Source: an uncultured Clostridium sp. (GTDB lineage Bacteria > Bacillota > Clostridia > Clostridiales > Clostridiaceae). Taken from it: a stretch of 21,306 nucleotides of DNA. A program made the position numbers and the translations under genes. Position 1 is the first letter of the stretch; every line of letters begins with the position of its first letter. The stretch spans positions 1 through 21,306 of the forward strand of contig NZ_CAAGHK010000099.1 in NCBI RefSeq assembly GCF_900769625.1. The letters run 5' to 3'. Below, one piece after another: positions 14,375-21,306 of the stretch. The notes under the pieces were generated by a model, which did no database searches, was not told where the DNA came from, and saw only the letters and a program-made list of their open reading frames with translations.

Positions 14375-17300
14375 CTATTTACCTTTAACTTCATAAAATG
14401 TTTTTATTAATGCTTCATCATTATCGCATCCAAGGTTCTTATATTTTTCAACTGTTTCAAGTACCTTCTTATAATCCCTTGGTATTATCTTAATGAAATT
14501 AAATTTTTCTCTTTCAAAGTTAAATAGTATCTTATTTCCTTTTGGAGAACCTGTAGTATTTACATGTTCTTCTATTAAATCTTTAACAATTTTTTCATCA
14601 TCCAGATTCAACTCTTCTAAAAGAACCATATCTTCATTTATATTTATTCTGTAGTTGTCATCTTCTCTATAAAGATATGCAACTCCACCACTCATACCAG
14701 CTGCAAAGTTGATTCCTATTTTACCTAAAACAACAACTTTACCACCAGTCATATATTCACACCCATGTGCTCCAACCCCTTCAACAACCGCAGTTGCTCC
14801 AGAATTTCTTACACAGAATCTTTCTCCTGCAATACCATTAATGAATACTTTACCACTTGTAGCACCATATAAAGCAACATTACCAATTAAAATATTTTCG
14901 TCAGCAGCAAATGAAGATTTCTTTGGTGGATAAACAATAAGCTTACCACCTGATAATCCTTTACCAAAATAATCATTTGCATCTCCTTCAATTTCAAATG
15001 TCAGACCACTTGGTATGAATGAAGCAAAGCTCTGACCAGCTGAACCATTACATTTGATTTCAATAGTATCTTCTGGTAATCCTTCGTGACCATTAACTAT
15101 TGTTATTTCTGAACCAAGTATAGTTCCAAGCGTTCTATCGGTATTGCTTATATTTATTTCTAAGCTTGTCTTTTCACCATTTTCAATTGCATTCTTAAAT
15201 TTGTTTAAGAATAACTTTTCATCCATTACTTTTTCTAACTTAAAGTCATACTTTTTATCTGGATTAAATCTGACTACTTTTCCTCTATATTTATCTGGAG
15301 TATAAAGTATAGAACTTAAATCAACGTTTTGAGCCTTCCAGCCATGAATCTTTTCTTTCTGCTTAAGTCTGTCTACTCTCCCAATCATATCATCAACTTT
15401 TTTAAATCCAAGTTTAGCCATGATTTCTCTAAGTTCCTGTGCTATGAAGTACATAAAGTTAACTACATATTCAGGTTTTCCTTTAAATCTCTTTCTTAAC
15501 TCTTCATTTTGAGTCGCTACACCAACTGGACATGTATCTAAGTTACATACTCTCATCATTACGCATCCAAGTGTAACTAATGGTGCTGTTGCAAATCCAA
15601 ATTCTTCTGCTCCAAGTAAGGCAGCAATTGCAACATCACGGCCACTCATAAGCTTACCATCAACTTCAACTCTTACTCTTTCTCTTAATTCATTAAGAAG
15701 TAAAGTCTGATGTGCTTCTGCTAAGCCTAATTCCCATGGAAGTCCTGCATTTCTAATTGAGTTTCTTGGTGATGCACCAGTTCCTCCATCATATCCTGAA
15801 ATTAATATTACTTCTGCTCCACCTTTTGCAACACCAGCTGCAACAGTACCTACTCCACATTCAGAAACCAACTTGACAGAAACTCTTGCTCCCGTGTTAG
15901 CATTCTTTAAGTCATAAATCAACTGAGCTAAATCTTCTATTGAATAAATATCATGATGTGGTGGTGGCGATATAAGACCTACACCAGTAGTTGAATGTCT
16001 AGTTTTTGCAATCCAAGGATATACTTTTCCTCCTGGAAGCTGTCCACCTTCACCAGGTTTAGCACCCTGAGCTAATTTTATTTGTATTTCATCAGCATTT
16101 ACAAGATATTCAGAAGTAACACCAAATCTTCCTGATGCAACCTGCTTGATTGAAGATCTTCTGCTGTCTCCATTTTCATCCTTAACCCATCTTTCCCTAT
16201 CTTCTCCACCTTCACCAGTGTTAGATTTACCGCCTATTCTGTTCATAGCAATAGCTAAAGTTTCATGTGCTTCCTTAGAAATTGATCCATAAGACATTGC
16301 ACCAGTTTTAAATCTCTTAACTATTTCTTCTACTGGTTCAACCTCTTCTAATGGAACTGGATTAGAACTATAATTAAATTCTAACAATCCTCTTAACGTA
16401 ATTTCTGCTTCTTCATCATCTATTAAAGATGTGTATTCCTTGAACATTTCGTAATTATTTGTCCATGTAGATTCCTGTAGTTTATGAATAGTCATTGGAT
16501 TGTATAAATGTTCTTCCTGACATCCATTACCACTTCTTAATTTTTCATATCCTGGAGTATCTAATTCAAAATCAGCTGTATAAGTTTTATCCTTAAATGC
16601 ATTTTCATGTCTGATTTCAGCTTCTTCCTGAATTTCCTTAAGACCAATACCACCAATTCTACTTATTGTATTAGTAAAGTATCTGTCAATAACTTCCTTA
16701 CCTATACCAATAGCTTCAAAAATCTGCGCTCCTTGATAAGACTGTATTGTTGAAATACCCATCTTAGAAAGTATCTTAGTTATTCCTTTTAAAACTGCCT
16801 TATTATAGTTGTAAACAGCCTTATCGTAATCTATATCCTCAATTAATTCATCTTCAATTAATCCTCTTATTGTTTCATAAGCCATGTATGGATTGATTGC
16901 TGATGCACCAAATCCAAGTAAAGTTGCAAAATGATGTACTTCTCTTGGTTCACCACTTTCAAGTATCAATCCTACTGAAGTTCTTGTACCCTTTTGAACC
17001 ATGAACTGATGAAGTGCTGAAACTGCAAGTAATGAAGGAATTGGAACCTTGTTTGCAGATACATTTCTGTCTGATAATATTAAAATTGTATATCCCTTAA
17101 CATAAGCATCTTGAGACTTTTCAAATAATTCATCCAAAGCATCTTCCAATGATGTACCTTTTTCAAATACGATATCTATAACTTTTGATTTCAAGTTTCC
17201 TTTATTATAAGATTTAATTTTAGCTAATTCATCATTATTAATAATTGGTGAGTCAAGCTTAATAAGTTCGCAGTTTGAAGGTTTATCTTCTAAAATATTT

Positions 17301-18955
17301 CCTTCTGGGCCAAGATAAACATTTGATGCAGTAACAATTTCTTCTCTTATTGCATCTATTGGCGGATTAGTTACCTGTGCAAATAGTTGTTTAAAGTAAT
17401 TGAATAAAGGCTGAGCCTGTTTTGATAATACTGCAAGTGGTGTATCAACTCCCATTGCTGCTAATGGTTCTGCTCCATTTTCTGCCATCAGAAGAATGGT
17501 AGACTTAACTTCTTCGTATGTATAACCAAAAGTCTTTTCAAGTCTTCTTCTTGTTTCCTTGTCATATTCAATCTTAAGTTTTTTGCTTTCTTCCATTTTA
17601 TCTAATGTGACAATATTTTCTTCAAGCCATTCACCATAAGGGTGTTCATTAGCATAAGCATTCTTTAATTCTTCATCACTTATTACTTCCTTTTTAACAG
17701 TATCAACAAGAAGCATTCTTCCAGGCATTAACCTATCTTTCTTTTCAACTATTTCTGGTGGAACTTCAAGTGCACCAACTTCTGAAGAAAGAATAAGTCT
17801 TCTGTCTTTAGTAATGTAATATCTTGAAGGTCTCAAACCGTTTCTATCTAAAACTGCACCGACTTTTTCACCATCTGTAAATACGATAGATGCTGGTCCA
17901 TCCCATGGTTCCATCAATGTAGCATTATATTCATAAAAATCTCTCTTTTCTTTGCTCATAGTTCTGCTCTTATACCATGGTTCTGGAATTGCCATCATCA
18001 CTGCTCTAGTTAAATCCATACCATTCATATATAAGAACTCAAGATTATTATCAAAAATTGCCGAGTCTGATCCTTCCTTATTAATAATTGGAAGTACTCT
18101 GTTCAGGTCTTTACCAAGTACTCTTGATTTAACATTTGTTTCTCGAGAGTATATTTTATTAACATTTCCTCTTAAAGTATTTATTTCACCATTATGAATC
18201 ATAAATCTGTTTGGATGAGCTCTTTCCCAGCTTGGAAATGTATTTGTACTATATCTTGAATGAACTAGTGCAAGAGATGTTTCCACTCTTTCATCCTCAA
18301 GATCTTTATAAAATTCTCTTAATTGTGTTGATAATAACATACCTTTGTACACAATTGTTTTTGATGAAAAAGATGCTATGTAGAAAGTTTCATTTAAGAA
18401 TTTGCTTATCCATCCTGCTCTTTTTTCAATATTTCTTCTTACTATATATAGCTTTCTTTCAAAATCTTTTCCTCTTTTTGTTCCATTAGTTCTCTTTACA
18501 AAAGCCTGCATGATATATGGCATAGCTTCTAAAGATGCTTTTCCAAGTATTGATGGATTTGTTGGTACTTCCCTCCATCCTATAAGTTTAAGCCCTTCCT
18601 CCTTGCAGATATCTTCAAAAAGACTGGCAGCTTCTTTTCTTGCCTTTTCTTCCTGAGGTAAGAATAACATTGCCACTGCATAATCTCCCTCTTCACCAAG
18701 AACTTCACCTTTGTTTTCTAATTCTTCTTTGAAGAACTGGTGAGGTATATTAAATAGTATTCCTGCCCCATCACCTGTATTTTCATCAGCGCCAGTTCCA
18801 CCTCTGTGCTTTAACTTTTCTAATATTGTTAAACAATCTGATAGAATTTCATGAGACTTTTCGCCATCAATATTTACTATAGTCCCAATTCCACATGCAT
18901 CATGTTCAAAATGTGGACTATACAAACCTTGTGCATTTGGATAATTATTTTCCAT
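14375..18955 (-). CDS. gltB: Glutamate synthase, large (alpha) subunit
   Basis: The catalytic subunit: it hydrolyses glutamine, channels ammonia and reductively aminates 2-oxoglutarate to give two glutamates. The 1526 residues follow the family order. A 20-residue N-terminal propeptide should be cleaved to free the nucleophile Cys21 (HDACGIG). Next come the class II amidotransferase domain (to about 430, with SRYSTNTFPSWERAHP), a central domain, the FMN synthase domain (about 830-1190, with SKEAHETLAIAMNRIGG and GGTGASP), the 3Fe-4S cysteines Cys1131, Cys1137 and Cys1142, and a C-terminal beta-helix rich in Gly. The ribosome binding site is AGGGGG. The region upstream holds a 14-bp hairpin and direct repeats, with no clear separate promoter, so it may be read through from glnA and the ANTAR gene. 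Confidence 0.97.
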   Translation of the reverse strand: MENNYPNAQGLYSPHFEHDACGIGTIVNIDGEKSHEILSDCLTILEKLKHRGGTGADENTGDGAGILFNIPHQFFKEELENKGEVLGEEGDYAVAMLFLPQEEKARKEAASLFEDICKEEGLKLIGWREVPTNPSILGKASLEAMPYIMQAFVKRTNGTKRGKDFERKLYIVRRNIEKRAGWISKFLNETFYIASFSSKTIVYKGMLLSTQLREFYKDLEDERVETSLALVHSRYSTNTFPSWERAHPNRFMIHNGEINTLRGNVNKIYSRETNVKSRVLGKDLNRVLPIINKEGSDSAIFDNNLEFLYMNGMDLTRAVMMAIPEPWYKSRTMSKEKRDFYEYNATLMEPWDGPASIVFTDGEKVGAVLDRNGLRPSRYYITKDRRLILSSEVGALEVPPEIVEKKDRLMPGRMLLVDTVKKEVISDEELKNAYANEHPYGEWLEENIVTLDKMEESKKLKIEYDKETRRRLEKTFGYTYEEVKSTILLMAENGAEPLAAMGVDTPLAVLSKQAQPLFNYFKQLFAQVTNPPIDAIREEIVTASNVYLGPEGNILEDKPSNCELIKLDSPIINNDELAKIKSYNKGNLKSKVIDIVFEKGTSLEDALDELFEKSQDAYVKGYTILILSDRNVSANKVPIPSLLAVSALHQFMVQKGTRTSVGLILESGEPREVHHFATLLGFGASAINPYMAYETIRGLIEDELIEDIDYDKAVYNYNKAVLKGITKILSKMGISTIQSYQGAQIFEAIGIGKEVIDRYFTNTISRIGGIGLKEIQEEAEIRHENAFKDKTYTADFELDTPGYEKLRSGNGCQEEHLYNPMTIHKLQESTWTNNYEMFKEYTSLIDDEEAEITLRGLLEFNYSSNPVPLEEVEPVEEIVKRFKTGAMSYGSISKEAHETLAIAMNRIGGKSNTGEGGEDRERWVKDENGDSRRSSIKQVASGRFGVTSEYLVNADEIQIKLAQGAKPGEGGQLPGGKVYPWIAKTRHSTTGVGLISPPPHHDIYSIEDLAQLIYDLKNANTGARVSVKLVSECGVGTVAAGVAKGGAEVILISGYDGGTGASPRNSIRNAGLPWELGLAEAHQTLLLNELRERVRVEVDGKLMSGRDVAIAALLGAEEFGFATAPLVTLGCVMMRVCNLDTCPVGVATQNEELRKRFKGKPEYVVNFMYFIAQELREIMAKLGFKKVDDMIGRVDRLKQKEKIHGWKAQNVDLSSILYTPDKYRGKVVRFNPDKKYDFKLEKVMDEKLFLNKFKNAIENGEKTSLEINISNTDRTLGTILGSEITIVNGHEGLPEDTIEIKCNGSAGQSFASFIPSGLTFEIEGDANDYFGKGLSGGKLIVYPPKKSSFAADENILIGNVALYGATSGKVFINGIAGERFCVRNSGATAVVEGVGAHGCEYMTGGKVVVLGKIGINFAAGMSGGVAYLYREDDNYRININEDMVLLEELNLDDEKIVKDLIEEHVNTTGSPKGNKILFNFEREKFNFIKIIPRDYKKVLETVEKYKNLGCDNDEALIKTFYEVKGK

Positions 18956-18966
18956 CGAAATTCCCC

Positions 18967-19009
18967 CTAAATTTATATTTTTAATTACTTATCTCTAAAA
19001 TTTATATTT
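18967..19009. repeat. Direct repeat pair in the gltB leader
   Basis: On the plus strand CTAAATTTATATTT (18967-18980) recurs as CTAAAATTTATATTT (18995-19009), one extra A apart. The starts are 28 bases apart, near three helical turns. The copy nearer the gene adjoins the gltB ribosome binding site. This is AT-rich sequence, so chance is possible. Confidence 0.45.
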
Positions 19010-19038
19010 ACTTTGCATTTCTTCTTAATTAAATATAT

Positions 19039-19080
19039 TTTTAAGAAATATGACTTTTAACAATGCCATATTTCTTAAAA
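19039..19080 (-). terminator. Strong hairpin between the ANTAR gene and gltB (terminator or attenuator)
   Basis: A perfect 14-bp stem (19039-19052 with 19067-19080) with a 14-base loop, directly beside the stop codon of the ANTAR gene at 19082. The minus-strand sequence after it is ATATATTTAATT, T-rich but not a clean U-tract. It may be a leaky terminator that lets some transcription pass to gltB, or an mRNA-processing or stability element. Confidence 0.6.
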
Positions 19081-19081
19081 T

Positions 19082-19642
19082 TTATTTAAGTTCCTGTAAA
19101 ATAAAACTAGCAATATCCTTCATCCTTCTTCCTGAATCCATGCTTATTTTCTGCATATATCTGAATGCTTCATTTTCTGTAAGGCCAGATGTCATCATCA
19201 ACTGCCCTTTAGCTTTCTCAATAAGCTTTCTGTCTTCAAGAGTATGCTCCAGTTTTTCAACCCTCTGCTTTAATTTCTTGATTCTTCTCTTACTTTGAAA
19301 AATCAAATCTATTGCATTTGTTAAAACAATACTGGAAATCTTAGTACCCATACAGTATATATCTGTATCTTCTTCTATATATGATCTGTAAGGCTCATTT
19401 ACAAGTGCTAAGAAACTTGTGTAATCCACTAAATTTTCATAAACATCAAGTAAACTCATATCCTTAAATTTATATCCTACTAAGACAAGGTCTGGGGAAT
19501 ACTGCATAACTAGTCTAATTAACTCATTTCCTGATGTGCAAAGGGCTATAATATCATATCCCTCCTGGCAGAGCAAAGTTTTTAATTTTTCAGCTGTATT
19601 AATATTGCCTAACGCTATAATAATTTTTCCTTTTTGCATCAT
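19082..19642 (-). CDS. nitR: ANTAR-domain RNA-binding regulator with a degenerate receiver domain
   Basis: A predicted antitermination protein that binds hairpins in nascent mRNA. From ATG at 19642 it has 186 residues: a receiver-like domain (about 1-112), a charged coiled-coil linker (about 114-138) and a C-terminal ANTAR domain (about 138-186, with KLIEKAKGQLMMTSGLTENEAF and DIASFIL). The normal phosphorylated Asp is gone: the beta-3 end reads DLVLVGYK with Gly in its place, and the acidic pair after beta-1 is also missing (IIIALGN). It is therefore probably not switched by phosphorylation. The frame opens at a GTG at 19654 that lies within the AAGGTGG ribosome binding site, so ATG 19642 is preferred. 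It follows glnA by 38 bases. A glnA-linked ANTAR gene called nitR is known in C. saccharobutylicum (from memory), hence the symbol. Confidence 0.88.
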   Translation of the reverse strand: MMQKGKIIIALGNINTAEKLKTLLCQEGYDIIALCTSGNELIRLVMQYSPDLVLVGYKFKDMSLLDVYENLVDYTSFLALVNEPYRSYIEEDTDIYCMGTKISSIVLTNAIDLIFQSKRRIKKLKQRVEKLEHTLEDRKLIEKAKGQLMMTSGLTENEAFRYMQKISMDSGRRMKDIASFILQELK

Positions 19643-19680
19643 TGCAATCCCCACCTTAAACGATAATTAAAGTTATTATA

Positions 19681-21012
19681 TTAATATCTGTCTAAGTAAT
19701 TTTCAATTTCCCAGTCATGTACCTTTGTCCTATAATCATCCCACTCTGCTTCTTTAGCTTCAACATAATTTTCATAAATATGTTCTCCGAGAGCTGACTT
19801 AGCTAATTCACTTTCTTTCATAAAGTTTACTGCTTCATATAAGTTATTTGGAAGATTATCTATTCCTGCTTCTTTTCTTTCTTTATCAGTCATTGCAAAT
19901 ATATTTGCTACTGTTTCCTCTTCAACTTCTAATTTATTTTTTATTCCATCTAATCCAGCTTGTAATAATACAGCTAAAACTAAGTATGGGTTTGCACTTG
20001 GGTCTGGACATCTAAGCTCTACTCTAGTTCCTGCTCCTCTTGATGCTGGTACTCTAATTAATGCTGTTCTGTTACTGCAAGACCAAGCTAAATATACTGG
20101 TGCTTCATATCCTGGTACTAATCTCTTATAAGAGTTTACTAATGGATTTGTTACTGCTGATAATCCCTTAATATTCTTTAATATACCTGCAATAAACTGA
20201 TATGCAACTTTGCTTAATCCGTTTTTATCACTTGGATCCGCAAATACATTTTCTCCATCTTTGAATAATGACATATTTATATGCATTCCCGAACCATTGA
20301 TTCCAAAGATTGGTTTTGGCATAAATGATGCATGTAAACCATGCCTTTGAGCTATAGATTTTACAACTAATTTAAATGTCATAATGTTATCAGCACTTTC
20401 TAGTGCTGGTGCATATTTAAAATCAATTTCATTTTGTCCTTCGGCAACTTCATGATGAGATGCTTCTATTTCAAATCCCATTTCTTCTAATGCTAAAGTC
20501 ATATCTCTTCTTGCATTTTCTCCTCTGTCTGTTGGTGCTAAATCAAAGTACCCTGCTTTATCCTGAGTTATAGTTGTTGCATGTCCATTTTCATCTGTTT
20601 CAAATAAGAAAAATTCACATTCTGGTCCTACATTCATTTCATATCCTAATTCTGCCGCATCAGCAATTGCTCTTCTTAATGCATATCTTGGATCTCCAGC
20701 GAATGGTGTTCCATCTGGTCTGTAGATGTCACATATTAATCTTGCAACTTTACCCTGCTGTGGTCTCCATGGGAATATTACAAAGCTGTCTAAGTTTGGT
20801 CTTAAATACATGTCTGATTCTTCAATTCTAACGAATCCATCAATAGAAGATCCATCGAACATAATTTCATTGTCTAATGCTTTTTTTAACTGCTTTTCTG
20901 TTATTGCTACATTCTTTAATGATCCGAAGATATCAGTAAATTGAAGTCTGATAAATCTAACCCCATTTTCTTCTACTAAATCTATGATATCTTCCTTAGT
21001 ATATTTTGACAT
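19681..21012 (-). CDS. glnA: Glutamine synthetase, type I-alpha
   Basis: This dodecameric cytoplasmic enzyme makes glutamine from glutamate, ammonia and ATP. The 443 residues match the GSI-alpha length, which lacks the adenylylation segment of GSI-beta. Signatures: FDGSSIDGFVRIEESDMYL (52-70), metal residues Glu131 and Glu133 in NVGPECEFF, Glu188 and Glu195 in HHEVAEGQNEIDF, His244 in GSGMHIN, and NRTALIRVP. Arg62 corresponds in number to the B. subtilis residue involved in feedback inhibition by glutamine and AMP, and Glu303 lies in the active-site flap (GYEAPVYLAWS). The ribosome binding site is AGGGGG, 9 bases before ATG. The leader contains a terminator and an overlapping hexaloop hairpin, so expression is probably set by antitermination. 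Confidence 0.98.
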   Translation of the reverse strand: MSKYTKEDIIDLVEENGVRFIRLQFTDIFGSLKNVAITEKQLKKALDNEIMFDGSSIDGFVRIEESDMYLRPNLDSFVIFPWRPQQGKVARLICDIYRPDGTPFAGDPRYALRRAIADAAELGYEMNVGPECEFFLFETDENGHATTITQDKAGYFDLAPTDRGENARRDMTLALEEMGFEIEASHHEVAEGQNEIDFKYAPALESADNIMTFKLVVKSIAQRHGLHASFMPKPIFGINGSGMHINMSLFKDGENVFADPSDKNGLSKVAYQFIAGILKNIKGLSAVTNPLVNSYKRLVPGYEAPVYLAWSCSNRTALIRVPASRGAGTRVELRCPDPSANPYLVLAVLLQAGLDGIKNKLEVEEETVANIFAMTDKERKEAGIDNLPNNLYEAVNFMKESELAKSALGEHIYENYVEAKEAEWDDYRTKVHDWEIENYLDRY

Positions 21013-21033
21013 TTAAAATTCCCCCTTTTTATT

Positions 21034-21081
21034 AAAAAAGGCGCACAACAGATAGGTTTTAACCATCTATTGAACGCCTTT
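21034..21081 (-). terminator. Conditional terminator in the glnA leader
   Basis: On the minus strand AAAGGCG (21075-21081) pairs with CGCCTTT (21037-21043), and after two mismatches about 10 more pairs form (CAATAGATGG with CCTATCTGTTG, G-U pairs included). Six T residues follow (A-run 21034-21039). It lies in the leader, 20 bases before the ATG, so it must be overridden for glnA expression. Confidence 0.9.
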
Positions 21082-21088
21082 GCTCAAT
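21069..21088 (-). promoter_or_regulatory. Candidate ANTAR-target antiterminator hairpin of glnA
   Basis: On the minus strand ATTGAGC and GTTCAAT form a 7-bp stem (with one G-U pair) around the six-base loop AAAGGC. ANTAR RNA targets are hairpins with hexanucleotide loops conserved as A at position 1 and G at position 4, which this loop meets. The loop is the same stretch as the first bases of the terminator's 5' arm, so the two structures exclude each other. The usual second hairpin (P1) is not visible between the predicted start and this stem. Confidence 0.7.
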
Positions 21089-21105
21089 TCGTAACTTATA
21101 TTGGT

Positions 21106-21134
21106 ATTATATAGCATTTTTTATAATAAATCAA
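21106..21134 (-). promoter_or_regulatory. Promoter of glnA
   Basis: On the minus strand a -35 TTGATT (21129-21134), a 17-base spacer and a perfect -10 TATAAT (21106-21111). Transcription should begin near 21099, giving a leader of about 87 bases that contains the terminator and hexaloop hairpin. It probably serves glnA and the ANTAR gene. Confidence 0.85.
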
Positions 21135-21209
21135 TACTATATTTAAAAAAATGAATTTTTTCAAGAATTTACTTAACTTATTAAAGTATAACACCACTTT
21201 ACAATAAAT

Positions 21210-21306
21210 TTAGCTGACTTCGTCTTGCGAAGCAAAGTAATTAATAGCATCTTTAATTGTTATAATATTTTTTGCAGATTGTAGTGTTTTCAACAACTTA
21301 TCAATA
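21210..21306 (-). CDS. 3' end of an unrecognised gene (5' part outside the window)
   Basis: From the window edge the minus strand reads 32 sense codons ending in TAA at 21210-21212. The residues include IDKLLKTLQSAK and DAINYFASQDEVS. Composition is protein-like, with a predicted helical, amphipathic character. I do not recognise the family. A weak 6-bp hairpin (TAAAGT/ACTTTA, 21182-21201) follows without a T-run. It lies 75 bases beyond the glnA -35 box, in the same direction. Confidence 0.5.
   Translation of the reverse strand, partial: IDKLLKTLQSAKNIITIKDAINYFASQDEVS

Noticed and set aside
14709..18656. Plus-strand ORFs of 74-92 codons opposite gltB and other genes
   Set aside because: They lie antisense to strongly conserved enzymes, lack ribosome binding sites and have unlikely compositions; they are shadow frames.
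19643..19680. Antisense RNA against the glnA start, as reported downstream of glnA in a solventogenic Clostridium (from memory)
   Set aside because: The glnA-nitR gap is only 38 bases here. Beyond a short ribosome-binding-site-like similarity I saw no long complementarity to the glnA 5' region.
21140..21209. Terminator between the right-edge gene and glnA
   Set aside because: Only a 6-bp hairpin without a T-run and an A/T-only foldback; too weak to call.

Overview
The window looks like the end of an AT-rich chromosomal contig from a low-GC Firmicute, most likely Clostridium sensu stricto. Support comes from strong AGGAGG-type ribosome binding sites, sigma-A-like promoters with T-rich terminators, a type I-alpha glutamine synthetase followed by an ANTAR gene, a LicT/BglP/BglH beta-glucoside operon and a polA-coaE-lytic transglycosylase run. 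Species assignment is inference; I could not search. The first 33 bases are not genomic. They are the Illumina TruSeq universal adapter / read-1 primer sequence, fused to a truncated gene.

Layout, left to right. Nearly everything is on the minus strand, so transcription runs right to left. 34-4096: lytic transglycosylase (3' end cut off), coaE and polA. 4304-5530: the only clear plus-strand gene, an M29 metallo-aminopeptidase, ending at a probably bidirectional terminator. 5663-5851: a small unrecognised ORF. 6044-6118: tRNA-Gln(CUG) with its own promoter and terminator. 6244-10932: a beta-glucoside operon (licT-bglP-bglH) with a promoter and two RAT/terminator switches. 11012-12297: a eukaryotic-type isocitrate dehydrogenase with its own promoter. 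12376-12725: a small membrane protein with its own promoter. 12888-21134: a nitrogen-assimilation block in transcription order glnA, ANTAR regulator, gltB, gltD. 21210-21306: the 3' end of an unrecognised gene.

Functionally the right half makes glutamate and glutamine. Isocitrate dehydrogenase supplies 2-oxoglutarate, GltBD makes glutamate and GlnA makes glutamine. The glnA leader holds a terminator whose 5' arm overlaps a 7-bp hairpin with a six-base loop of the A1/G4 type known from ANTAR RNA targets, so the ANTAR protein encoded just downstream of glnA probably controls its own operon by antitermination. The beta-glucoside operon uses a different antitermination system (LicT with RAT sites), so one 21-kb window carries two RNA-based antitermination circuits. 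I see no CRISPR array, insertion sequence, prophage or obvious foreign island. The most notable points are the adapter join, the glnA leader switch, and the isocitrate dehydrogenase, whose cofactor-pocket residues argue for NAD rather than NADP.
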